This document shows, piece after piece, positions 21,180 through 32,303 of a stretch of DNA of 40,686 bases. Both the position numbers and the translations under genes were made by a program. Below the pieces are notes generated by a model that saw nothing but the letters and a program-made list of their open reading frames with translations, was not told the DNA's origin and ran no database searches. The DNA lies in the NCBI GenBank assembly GCA_013115125.1, contig JABANN010000309.1:1-40686 (forward strand), given 5' to 3'. Origin of the DNA: Perkinsus olseni (lineage: Eukaryota > Perkinsozoa > Perkinsida). Numbering within the stretch: position 1 is the first letter of the stretch; every line of letters begins with the position of its first letter.

Positions 21180-23505
21180 ATGCCTCTTCCGTCAACCTCG
21201 AGTACCATCTCTCGCGATTATCTCGACGCCAAGGCCATCGCCTTCGCCACCGGACCCTACTGGATCAAACTTCTAGTATCTAACGCCCTTGCCGGATCCA
21301 TAATAGGTCAGCTTCGACCTAAGATACCTCATCAGTCATACCACAGGTCCCCATGGCAGCAGACTGAGTAAGTTGGAGCTCGACACTGCCACTGTAATTC
21401 GGATATCTCCCAAGGGACAGTTCTTCCCGACCACTCACGACCGTGTCATGGTTATCGCTGCTAAAGACGGGTAAAAAGATACTCCCGAGCAGGCAGGAGA
21501 CTTCTCTTCCTCAGTCAAGGAGCCTCCAGGGCGATTCGACGAATTTGTGGTACGATATTGAAACTGGGCTGTCATCTACATTCAACGCAACAATCTCGAG
21601 GCCACCAGAAGGACGTCTCTATCGCCCTTCGTTTGGCGGTGCCGAGTGAGTTCGGGTCGACCGTTGCGTTGATCACAATTGGTGCGTATTCTTAGAAGAG
21701 CATCTTTGCGAAATTTTTGAGAAAAAAATATCGGAATTTTCAGATTGCATTGCCAGGGCATGTTGATCGATCCACGTTTAGCACATTATTCTTTATCTTT
21801 CTCTTCTCTGACGACTTGTCACCATCGTACTTTCTCTCGTAGCCGTGCTTCGGCGGCTCGCCAATCCCCGCTCATTTGGGTTCCATTTCGTCCCGTCATT
21901 CTCCTGTACAGCCATGTAGGTTAACTCATCCCCGTTGCTTATTTATATTCATCATTTTGCCGGAGAGTGAGCTTGCTTGAATTTTGTGCGTTTGAGTCTC
22001 TCTTCTTTGATACTGCCCGGCGCTACCTGCTTCGTCGAAAGAGGGCTGCGTTTAAAGAAGAGAAAACCATTTTTATCATTGGAATTGAGAAAGGGTGTTT
22101 ATCTTAATAAGCATTTACATTAATAAATTACATCATTTTTATTCAGCCACAGTCGTTGCTATTGTTGCTCATTTTTTGCCGCAATGGTAGTTTTGAAGTT
22201 GTTGAGACCTCTTCCTAGGGGCTTCCTTACCGGGCAGTACCGTGCGCCCGACATATTATGGAATTTGGGCAAATATTGGTATTAGATATTGATTAATTCA
22301 ATATTGAAGAAAACTTAACGTCGAGTCCCCGCACGGTGTTTCACTCAGAGAGCACCGTGAATAGCATCATCGGCCACGGCGGAGTTCACGCTCGAAGATT
22401 GGAGGCAAGCACTGGAGTGGCCTTGGTAGTTGGCGAGAGGATACAGGGATGTCAGGAACGAGTAGGGAAGGGGGCTCGACTATCATTCCGGAATACTTCT
22501 GATTTTCATCACCATAAGTGGGGAGATGATTATTCATGTTAAGCGAGATAATGAGCTTGCTTCACTTGGTTGCATAAGTTATTACTAGGATACCAGGGAC
22601 GGGTGAAGGAGGAAAATCCCGACTTTCGGGAGGCGGTAAGTTTGAGTTGTTCATGATGGTCCGATTAGAATTAGTGTTGGGGTCTCTGAGGATTGTTCAT
22701 GTCGTTTTATAAGCGAGATTGAAGATGAACCGAATAGGTAATTATTGCCCCATTTTTTTATCTTGGGATGACAGAGTAGTAGAAGTGCTAGTAGAATGAT
22801 TTCTGTTTTATCACAAGGGTAAAGATTTTCGGCAATTAGGCGAGTAATTTCCGCTGTAAATTTGTACGCTATAGCTTGGAGACTGATGAAAACGATGCTG
22901 CTACCAATCCCGATCGGTCTATTGTGTGTCGCCGTTCAGCTGGTGCGGTGCTCAGGTAGTGGAGCTCTACGGCCCTTCAGAACGCATCATCATCGCTGTC
23001 TGCGATCTCGCCGAGAACGTCCTCAAAGTCCATCCACTGGTTCGAAGACACATAGGTGTTCTATATACAACCACGCAAGAGTAGTAATAATCTTCGCTTC
23101 CGATTTTGGAGGGTCCCAGTTGATCAGGACGCCGGAAGATTCTTGCTTCGAGGTTACCGTGAGAATATCTTTCAAGTTGTGTATCTTTCCCGACTTGAAT
23201 GCTGCACAAGTTGGATGGGAGTGCGGAGCGCAGGTCGTATAACTTCTGTTGGATATCTTTCCTTTGGTCGTATCTTTCAGGTTCATAGTATCGCAGCGGG
23301 AAAGGGCAGTGATTCGAGTTGCCGAGCTTTTGTCGTGGAGGGTAGTACAGGGTTGCCGATTCGACCCAGCCGAAGTAGTAGTAGCAGCAGCTGGGCTCTC
23401 AACAATGAACGGGTGTCGACCGCTATGATTCAGAAGTCTTCCGAGGACGTTGTTTTGGCCGTATTTGAGCTAGCCCAGAGGCATGGGTTCCATGTCTCCT
23501 CATAA
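21180..23505 (+). CDS. Three-KH-domain RNA-binding protein (PCBP/hnRNP K/Nova-like)
   Basis: Seven exons: 21180-21306, 21347-21470, 21515-21645, 22349-22461, 22956-23055, 23112-23233, 23281-23505, giving 313 aa. KH1 (about residues 26-80) has ALAGSIIGPHGSRLSKLE, with GPHG as its GxxG loop, then FFPTTHDRVMVIAAKDG. KH2 has ALRLAVPKSTVNSIIGHGG, a canonical GHGG loop, then VALVVGERIQG and VVELYGPSERIIIAV. KH3 begins near FKLCIFPDLNAAQVG with a changed loop (GWECG) and ends ERVSTAMIQKSSEDVVLAV before a short tail. KH proteins of this layout bind single-stranded C- or U-rich RNA and act in splicing, stability or translation. Introns 3 and 4 are unusually long here (703 and 494 nt). Intron 1 is 40 nt and carries the shared 17-nt motif reversed. 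Confidence 0.85.
21311..21327 (+). repeat. Intron-borne 17-nt motif, copy 3 (reverse orientation)
   Basis: GCTTCGACCTAAGATAC on the gene strand, the exact reverse complement of copy 1, makes up nearly half of the 40-nt KH-gene intron 1 (21307-21346). Confidence 0.75.
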
Positions 23506-24570
23506 CGCCATCGTGTTCCATCTGAATTTCGGGTGATTGATGTTTTCCCACTTTCGTTTCCCGAATTTACTTGCAGGTCGATTTTTGGACAAACTCCGTG
23601 CAATTGGAATCGTTCGGGAAATAGTAATAGCAGCAGTCCTTGAATAGTGATGGATTCTTTCGATTATTGTAATTGAGAAGTTCTTCGAGGGCATCGTTTC
23701 GGTCGTAAGGGAGTTATTCTAGAAAGATAGGGTCGGGGTGGTCGGTGGAAAAATTCCGGAACTCAGGATCGAGTATTTTTGCATGTTGGAAATGTTGCTG
23801 AGTTTAATTCTGAGGCTTAGAATTGGCGATCACCGTTGGCCGATTCTGAGAGATGTTGGACAGAATGCTACTGATAGCTGGTTGACTCAAATTATGGGAA
23901 ATTTCCGTCGGTAAATTTCGAAATTCTTGATAGAAAAATGGGAATCTACGCGACCATGGTATGAATTCTATAGTAGAGATGCTATGTTAGTCTAATCTGT
24001 TTCATTTACGATCGAAGCTGTCTTCCCGAGTTGGGGCGTATTTTCATCAGGTACCGTAACATCCGTAATACGTGCTCATCAGAGACTAGTAGCTCTCTCG
24101 GAGCTATATGGTAGTAGCAGGACCGGAAGTGATGACAAACACAACGTGGGAGTCTCCGGAGGTTGAGGATATCCTCAATTGTCGTTTTTTCGAGTTTTTA
24201 TTCACTTATTGTGGGTATCATGATCCTCACCATTTTAACGCTCTTACTTCCTGCATGCTAGTTCTAATTAACGATTCGGTCACGCCAGCGGCCCTCAGTT
24301 TCACTACCACCGAGTGTTGTGTGGGGAGGGACAACCGATGCTGCTGGTCCTCTGTGGGCAGTCTTCGCGAATCTCCAATTTATTGGTCTCGCAAGATGTA
24401 AAATCTGAAGGGTTCCATTACTTATCATTCAGTCTTTGATTTCTATCTATATTTCAATTGAATAGAGCAGCGGTCAGCCTTGGATACGTTTCATCAATTT
24501 TGGGAAAATTTCTCCAATCACTAGTGTCAGCTCTTCATTCTCAGCTAAGTTTGGTCGTCACTTCCTCAAT
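23506..24570. other. Intergenic between KH gene and BUD31
   Basis: About 1 kb without a supported gene. A 97-residue plus-strand frame at 24108-24401 has no domain, paralog or splice support. The BUD31 promoter must lie near its right end. Confidence 0.5.
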
Positions 24571-25506
24571 ATGCCCAAAGTTCGCACTCTTCATTCGAAG
24601 AAGGCTCCAGGTAAGCATTGTGGCTTGGCCGTAGTCCGATGACCTCCCCTTTATCAGAGGGCTGGGACGAGATCGAACCGACTCTGATGGAGTTGGACAG
24701 GAAGATGAGGGACGCTGAGAACGAACCGCATGAGGATAAGAGAAAGACTGAGTTGCTTTGGCCGATACATAAGCTCAACCACCAACGATCGAGGTGAGAC
24801 GCTCCGTGGCTTCAGACGATTTCAATTACGGCGTGCCATTTATCATCGTGCTTTAAAGTGCTGCATTTTTTCGCCCAGGAGCGACCCTCTTTATCAACCG
24901 GTCGCAGTTGAACTCTATTATAGCGTGGAAACCTCGCTGACCTGCCCGTACCTGAGGGAGCTGATGAGAGGGGCTCGTAGAGAATCGGGTTAACCTGTGC
25001 GCTGTGTGGACTCGTAAACGACCAAGTGACGAACTTTGCATCTGAATGGCATCTTAGTTTGATACTGGGCAAGATCTAACCGCCGGCTTTACAGAGGGTA
25101 TCTTGAGGTTCATCATGACCTTTCATGCGTGAGTTAGATACGTCTTTGACATGTATTATAAAAAGAAGGCTATTTCCAAGGAGCTCTTCAGATACTGTCT
25201 CGATGTAGGTCTGCTTCTGCTTCGCTCCGCCTTTTTTCACGACTTTTTTCTCTTAGGAGGGCTGGGCGGACAAACAGCTGATTTACAAGTGGCGGAAGCC
25301 CGGCTATGATCAGCTGTGCTGTATGCTCTGTTGCCAATCGACCAATCACAACCAAGTGAGAATCTTTTCCGCTCGCTGAGGTCGCCCATCCCTACCCTCA
25401 GGGAACCACTTGCATCTGCCGCGTACCGCGCAGTCAGCTCGGCGAAGGGAAGGTCGTGCAGTGTGCTCACTGTGGTTGCCGTGGCTGCGCTTCCGGTGAC
25501 CAGTGA
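24571..25506 (+). CDS. BUD31: BUD31 / G10 spliceosomal protein
   Basis: Five exons: 24571-24610, 24658-24793, 25138-25204, 25257-25355, 25402-25506, giving 148 aa (human 144). The start [20 protein letters not shown] matches the family N-terminus. [59 protein letters not shown] and [16 protein letters not shown] follow. The C-terminus has the conserved cysteine-rich zinc-binding part, with [10 protein letters not shown] and [12 protein letters not shown]31 is a nuclear component of the activated spliceosome (NineTeen-complex related, contacting snRNA near the catalytic core). All introns keep frame; intron 2 is 344 nt, the others about 46-52 nt. It is transcribed in the same direction as the KH RNA-binding gene, but the 1-kb gap argues against co-transcription. 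Confidence 0.95.
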
Positions 25507-28123
25507 GAGGCTCTCATCCTTTGTACCGTATAATGATGACCATTACTATAGACACGTTCGAGGCTCGATGGGTTGTGTTGTGCTCAGTGAGTTCAGGGCC
25601 GTGGTCATTCCCAGAATCTCGCCGAAGTCCCATAATTCACTCAGAAGTCAATGGGAAGTCTGGGAAGTCACTTAGAGTCCTGGAATCGAGCTCCGACGGT
25701 CAGAGGGATCGTGGCCTGGGCAGGATAGGTAATGCCCCTTCGACGAACTTCCTTATAGGAAGTTACAAACTGTGCTTAATACGCACTGCTTACCCGAGGC
25801 TTCGTAGAGTCCACAGGAGATGATGAGCTTCGTTAGCAGGTGACGACAGTATCCGAATAAATCAGCCCGATTTACAACTGTGCCATTGAAGGAATTGTGG
25901 TCGAGTCGCAAATGTAGCCCCGTACCTGGCGCGATCGATCGTTATCCCGTACTAATGGTTAGACGCGAGACTTCTGCGGTTCAACTTTCCCAGCGAGCAC
26001 CTCGCTCGTTCCCAGGTCGTCCCACTGTAGCCGAAATCTGGACCATCCGTTCCAGGCCAGCCGGGCTGTTCTGGCGTGAGCCAGTCTTATTTGGCTCACG
26101 TGGATTGGGTCGATATGCCCATTGCCGACAAATCTGTAATACATCTTTTGCATCAACTTACACTTGTGCCGACTACCGGTAAATTACCGCCGGTAATAGG
26201 TTATGAAAACGCAAGCGACGTAACGAATGGCTCATGCTCGCCGGGGTGAACCCTGGGGCCTCCGATTCACGCTAGGTCGGCAGAATTGTACGTAGTAGTA
26301 CTGAGGTCCAAGTGGTTTCAAGCGCTCGTGGTCCAAAACGATGGACCCGAGCAATAGCTTGCGCGTTGCTCAGGATTTCCGAAGCTAGGATATGTTTCGT
26401 AGGAGCCGAAACTGATTACATTTGCGAAAATTATTCAGCTTACCGCTTTCCAAAAAATCTGGTGCCTGCGTGGAAGAGAGTTTAGAATATCTCTGCTGAG
26501 CTTAGCGATAGTATGAATACTATTCATACTATCGCTAACTAACGATGCTAAGCTCAGCTATTCATTGAATAGCAAAGGGCCATAGACGAAAGCGCCGTGC
26601 CAGTCGGCGCTCTGGGTACCTGACGGCGCGGCCCACGCGCCTCCGCAGGGACGCAGCCGCTGTAGGATAATCGTATGTCACTCCGGAAAGGAGAACAGGT
26701 CGATGTGCTCATTGCAGGGGATACAGGGCTTGTATGAAGTAGCACTCTGTGATACTCCGAACGCAAAGCAGTGTGGTGTGGATATGGCAACAGCCTGAAC
26801 GAGTATCACAGACGAACAGCTCATAGCTAATGTCATTAGCCTAATGATCGATAAGGAACAATGTAGACAATTATTGTGTCAACCATCACACACTCACAGC
26901 CCGACTTGAGCCGACTAGCGGTGATAGATGATGGAGACTCTGGCGACTCTGTCCCAAAGGCAGGTGAATTTACAAGATAGTGCTGAAGCTGCACCGACAA
27001 GGTTGCGGACAGTGCCAGGAACTGCTTTCTGAAGTTTATCATGTTCCCAAATGGTGGGGCTCCATGGCAGCGATCTGGCAACTAGAGATCGCCGGTGCAC
27101 GGAAAACAGAAATTCGATGACTGGCCGAAAGTTCATTTTACGGACACTCAGTCTTCGCAGTGAGAAGCCAGGTATCTCAGGTACCCTTCTGCCGATGGCC
27201 CTCAGTGTTCAGTTCGTTGGTGGCACTTGCGATTCAGTAACTGAGCTGATTCTCAGCTCAGTAGTTCAACCCTCCCATCGTGCTCGACGTTACGCCTGCC
27301 TCTCCTCCCTTCAGACTGAACGCATTGACATTGAAACTTCGGGAACAGGATAACTTGAAAAGTGGGGTGCCATTATGGCACTGCCATATTTGAGCGCATA
27401 CGGTTTTCTTACGGCTCGTGTACAGAAGATATCTACCATGACCATCCATCATGAGTCGGGACAAAATTGGATGAGCCAACGAATTCCGACTTCAGAGGTC
27501 ATTCGCCACGCCGGCACGAAAAAGAATGATTGAGTAATAGGACCACACTTAGGAAGTGGCGAGAATGAGAAGACACCGCTGAAACCATCAGAAAGTCGCA
27601 CGTGATGACAACGAAACTACATCGGTTGAACGATCACAAAACCTCTCGTGAGGTTAATGCGGGGGTTTCGGGCGAAGCACGGCGAGATGATTGATGACAA
27701 CGATCGAGCGATTTCACCTGGGTCGCAGTAGCGTCGTTCGTGCCAGCGATTCAACGAGATCGATCGAGGTATAATAACAATGTTGAGGCGACGGTCAAGT
27801 AATATCTGCTGCCCCATAATACCGCGATGTTACTAATGTTAAGCATAGGGCGACCAGATTGGTCGGTACAATACTAACCGTTAGTAACGATGTAGCGTTG
27901 ATGAAAAATGTAGAGCGAAGGAATGTTTGATCGTACTTTACGATGGTGAGACGAATGATGAAGAATTGCACGATAGACGACTCCGACGATAGAGCACTCG
28001 AGTTGTAACAAATGCTGACCTGAAACAGGTCCAACGCCGGTTAACGATACTGGTGCAGTATTCGTCAGTGAAAAACATTATGTAGTTGTGAATCGAGAGA
28101 GAACGGCAAGGCCGTACAGGAGT
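25507..28123. other. Large intergenic region with hairpins
   Basis: 2.6 kb with no gene I can support; short frames on both strands lack domains. Hairpins lie at 26075-26100 (9 bp), 26495-26558 (nested, listed), 26826-26843 and 27241-27261 (9 bp, 3-nt loop). Confidence 0.5.
26495..26558. repeat. Nested double hairpin
   Basis: The inner arms 26503-26519 and 26521-26537 are a perfect 17-bp inverted repeat with a one-base loop. The outer arms 26495-26506 and 26547-26558 are a second perfect 12-bp inverted repeat around it. The two share the tagc boundary, as if a palindrome had been extended from within another. Confidence 0.92.
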
Positions 28124-30305
28124 CTAAGCACCAATGTTGCAGCGACACTGCATTGTTACGGCCAGGTTTTGAGGAAGTGTCGTTAGCGGGGTCGAGAACT
28201 TTGGTGAAACACCCTTGCCTTTAGCGAAGCTGAAGTTGTCAAAGTGCTGTAGGAAGAGGGCGGCACTGCAGATGATCTCTGCGATTCCTAGGAATCTTCC
28301 AGGGCACTGTCTTGGACCAAAGCCGAAGGCGATGAACTCCGAACGCTTCTCCCCGTCGATCGAACTGCCATCGGCCGACAGCCAACGTTCAGGTCTGACC
28401 AAAGACTGGAATACCCCAAACTATGACTCATATTCTATGAGCATGCGAGACTCGGCATTAAAAGAGCGGGCTCTGAGAGGCACTTACATGAACTTATCTC
28501 CCTCGTCGTAGTTCTCCCTCATCATCTGGCCAACCAGAAAGATGAGTTGGGTGCCGGCCTTGACGGTTTTACCGGCCACTTCGGTATCGACAAGAGCTTT
28601 GTTAATGCTGACCGGTACGGAGGGATTGAGCTGAGGAGACGTCTACCGAATGACTCGTCTTTTTAGGCTTACTCTGAGAGCATCCAAAGCGCATGCCTCG
28701 ATGTAAGGCATACTGTGAATGGAGGTAGGCGTTATTTCTCCAATGGAGTCCGCTTCAGCTCTTAGAGCTGAGCTCTAGCTCTCTGCTGAACCTCAGGATA
28801 GGTACAGAAAGCATGGAGCATCCAAGCCACGGCGCTGGCAGTAGTTTCTCCACCACCCCCCAGATACCTGAGAAACGTAAGTTCAACTTGGTGAGTTGGC
28901 ATATTCATATGAGAGAACTACGGGGGTGGAATCCACCCGGTGGATGAACTTTCCAATTATTGGAATGTTAATTCGCTCCCATTGGAATCCAATGGTAACG
29001 GGCCGTTACTAACGGCTCTGCCGAGACAAGTGAGTTGTCTCACATCATGAGGGTATGTGCGAGCTCCTTCTCGCTGAAATCAGCGCCGGCACTTTTCTTG
29101 AGGCTTTTAGACAGACGAGGGTGATCGGGTCCATTCACGACGTTCCTTCGAAAGCTTTCTACATATCACTCGACCCGACTCGACCCGTTCCCAACGATGC
29201 GCGAACTGAGAAACATAGAGCTTGGAACGGTCCGTCGCGTCCGAAGACACTCCCCGGCTTACCTGTCTTAATCCGGGGAAAATCAGTTTGTACAGGAACC
29301 GATCATGGTAGAAGACGCGAGAGAGTTTCATACTTATCGCGAATGAATCTCCGATGAGACCCCAAAGCTTGGCTTGAATCTCATCGCCGTAAAGTGGATC
29401 TGAAACGACGAGTGAGAACTTCCGAAACGTCAAGGGCAATAATAACCTTTTGAAGCCATCGGGTAGTTCTCGGCCATACAGAGAGCCGAAACAACTATCG
29501 AAGCGCACTGACGAAGGTCTTCTTCTGGATGCCACACGATATTGCCTTCCTCGTCAGCGGATTCTTCCAGTTTCCTGACCTGGTATCGGACGAGAGACGC
29601 ACCGCGGCGAGCCGTGTTAAGCACTCACCATTTTCTGGGTAGTTCTTGTGATCATGGGCAAAAGCTTGTTGACGTTGGTCTCCGTTAGAGGCCGCGAGGA
29701 TATCTTTCGATGCTTCTTCCAAACATCACCCTCAGCCGTAGCCATGCTCACACCGTCCATGATATTTTCATAGTCGGGCTTGCTGAACTCTCTCGGTCTC
29801 CTCTTCATGACGCTACGGTAGGTGGGCATGTCGGAAACTACCAGTACTTGACGAGTTGGAGTCCTACACGGACAAAATAGAAGATTCCGTCGAACCTCAG
29901 GTCTCAGCCTCAGCCTTCACCAGGTATCATTCAGCCTACTTGAAGCAGCATATCTTCCCAAACTTCTTCGTCATCGCCATGAACTCCTTGAATGTATCCT
30001 CAGTTGACATGAGAGCAAGTCGCACCATGAAGCTCATTTGAGATGCAGTCACTGACTGCCAGTCAGATGAGCTCCGTGTCAAGCATCATGGGGGCACTCG
30101 AAGCGTTGTCTTACGGTAAGACTCTTACCCCAGGCCCGGGAAAGGGTGCCTTCACGAAAATGCTCTTGAAGATCCTCAGAACCTTCAGGCCTATCAGCCC
30201 AGCTGTAGCAGCCGCTATCATCGAAGGCAGACTGGCGTATCTCTGACTCATCATCAGCAGCCACCCGGAGGCTGAGGGTCTGAATGATTGTGGGAGCCCA
30301 AACAT
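28124..30305 (-). CDS. Cytochrome P450, full length but with a frame-shifting palindromic insertion
   Basis: Nine exons in transcript order: 30129-30305, 29940-30055, 29629-29863, 29447-29579, 29263-29399, 29044-29096, 28673-28867, 28488-28630, 28124-28394. About 481 aa, the usual P450 size. A membrane anchor (IAAATAGLIGLKVL) is followed by PFPGPG. The I-helix has LGGGGETTAS, the K-helix ALDALRLNPSVP, then FIPERWL and the heme loop FGFGPRQCPGRFLG with the Cys ligand. It is a haem monooxygenase, probably of the ER membrane; substrate unknown. Oddities: the ExxR glutamate is Asp (DALR). Also, exon 7 carries 14 extra nt forming agagctcagctct within the J-helix codons (28757-28783), breaking the frame between EVQQRA and RAEADSI. 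Apart from that all junctions keep frame. A tiny alternative intron, an allele or a sequencing error could also explain it. Intron 6 (28868-29043) is full of small hairpins. Confidence 0.85.
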
Positions 30306-31000
30306 TGTTACAACTTCTGAGAATCTCGTAAAGATTTCAACGTGTTTGTACTCCTCATGACGCCTCGAAGCGCCCCAGAGAGTCCAGCCTAGAAATCAAT
30401 CGCACAAAGGGACCGTGACTGCAGTATAGGACACCAGGCTGATACCTCTATGAATCTATGAGACGGGTAACCTTTTGAGGGTCGATAAATGCCAAAAACT
30501 TAGTCTGGCTTCACGAAAATCCCGCGTTCAACACAGCATAGACGGGATTTGTGTCTGCGTTCACATTACTAGCCCGGGGACACACACTGCACCCGGGCGG
30601 GTTCATCAGATCAACATGAAGGCTTCTCTCGCGTAACTCTGTTAAAGTCGTCGGTTGCAGGTCAACATGCCCGTGCTGCTATCGGCAGCAAGAAGGATTA
30701 CAGAGTGGTCGGTTATGGGATTCAAATAATAGCTTTAACTCAGCTGCAGCTGGGCGGATGACCTCTCCAACGGGACAGCGCCGACCCAGGAGCATGCACC
30801 GCGTAAGTATACAAAGGCAGGTTGAGCCTCATGAATCGAAAGTTCCGATGCTCTACGCGTCATCTACCTCCATATACTCGGAGTTTCATACATGATAAAG
30901 GAAGCTCCTCGAGTAGCGCTTATCTGAGACGCCTCGGAACCACTCCATGTGGGACATTGTCCCGGGTGCCACGCTCAGGCCCCGCGCAGGCCTTTGAGGA

Positions 31001-31130
31001 TGATGCGCTTCGCTCCGCTGTGCTTCAGGCGAGACACTTCCTCCATGAAATACAAGGCTTTAGACGACTTAGTACGTCTCTTCCTGTGTGTTGAGTCTCA
31101 TGTCACCTGATACACCCGAATGGCACAGCA
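31001..31130 (+). repeat. Dispersed repeat, copy 2 of 2
   Basis: Matches 13805-13933 over its whole length with scattered substitutions. The flanks of the two copies differ, so the edges of the unit are sharp, as expected for a transposed sequence. No terminal repeats are visible. Confidence 0.85.
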
Positions 31131-31639
31131 GAGGATTTGGAACAAATGCCCTATCCTCGGAAGCGACGTGACATGCCTCACGACGTGAGGTTCACGTCAC
31201 GACGGGACAGAACGGGATGCTAGGTGTTCACAGGTGTCGGCCATGACCATCACAACAACACAAGATGGAACCAGAGGTAGCTCTTATCCTAGTCCATCAG
31301 TGAGCATGCAGAGTGTCTAGAAACGGTGGGCGAGCGATATACAGGGAATCTTAGAGTGAGCGGAGCGACTCCGCACGCACCAAGCTACCAGCATGCAAAC
31401 ACTAGGCTGGCAATTCCCAAAATCCAAGGCACCTGACAGAAATCCAACCGAGGACTCTGACTGAGATCCAAGGCGGATGGCCATTTTACAAGGCGCGCAG
31501 CGCTTTTCATGGGGTTTCGGTTTCACGGGGGTTACGGTAAGCACTCCGTCAGGTCTTAGTCAACTTCTCTATCCTTTGCCAGCCTCAACGTAGAGAGAGG
31601 AACAGTTCGTAACCAAAAAGAGGAGCTCGACGCACGATC

Positions 31640-31668
31640 TCCGGGTTCGAACCTCGGCAGGGGGTTTT
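31640..31668 (+). other. tRNA-like B-box sequence with T-run
   Basis: Contains gggttcgaacc, a match to the pol III B box, followed by a T-run at about 31666. The upstream sequence cannot be folded into a cloverleaf, so this is not a tRNA gene; a tRNA-derived SINE tail is possible. Confidence 0.3.
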
Positions 31669-32303
31669 TTCCCCTAAATTCGCTTTTCTGCCACAGTTCT
31701 CTTCCCCCTGCCAGTGGCAGACTGCGACAGTTTTCTCCCTTGTAACACAATTCCCTATTGTACCACAGTTGCCCCAGAGCCACTTCTAAACGGGGTTCCC
31801 CGGCCGGGACTACAATTCGAACCCTCGGATAACCTATTACCTACAAGTTATAGGTAATAGGCTATAGGTTGAAGTTATAGGCTATAACGCTAGGCCTTCG
31901 GGTTTGGGGTGAAGGTAGCACGAAGGGCGACCTGAGTCGGGTTTCTGATTCAGGGGGGTTACGGTCAGTATCCCACTCGGTCTTAGTTTTCTTTTTCTTG
32001 ACGTTGCCGTAACGTCCTTACGTCGTTGCGTGACGACCAGTAACGCAACGCGGCTGTTGTTCGTGCTTGTAGAAAGCCAACTTCAGTAACTCAGAATTCA
32101 GTAATTGCAGATTAACACTTTGGGAGAACGGTTTCCGGTACAATCATGTGAACAACGGTGCACGGAGCACTGCAATCGATTACGCAATCGACAGAATTAT
32201 AGCGCCAGTAACTCTGCAAACTGCACGAACCCTAATGAGGAAACACTGTCGTCGAAACGCGCGCCCCCTGCGCTGTCTCTGGGGACAGCCGAGCTGTTCA
32301 GTA

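Noticed and set aside
21443-21649. Continuous plus-strand frame within the KH gene
   Set aside because: It is an off-frame reading; a 44-nt intron at 21471-21514 gives a proper KH1 end and leads into KH2.
31585-31668. tRNA gene
   Set aside because: The B box is present but no 5' acceptor strand or D arm pairs with the 3' part.
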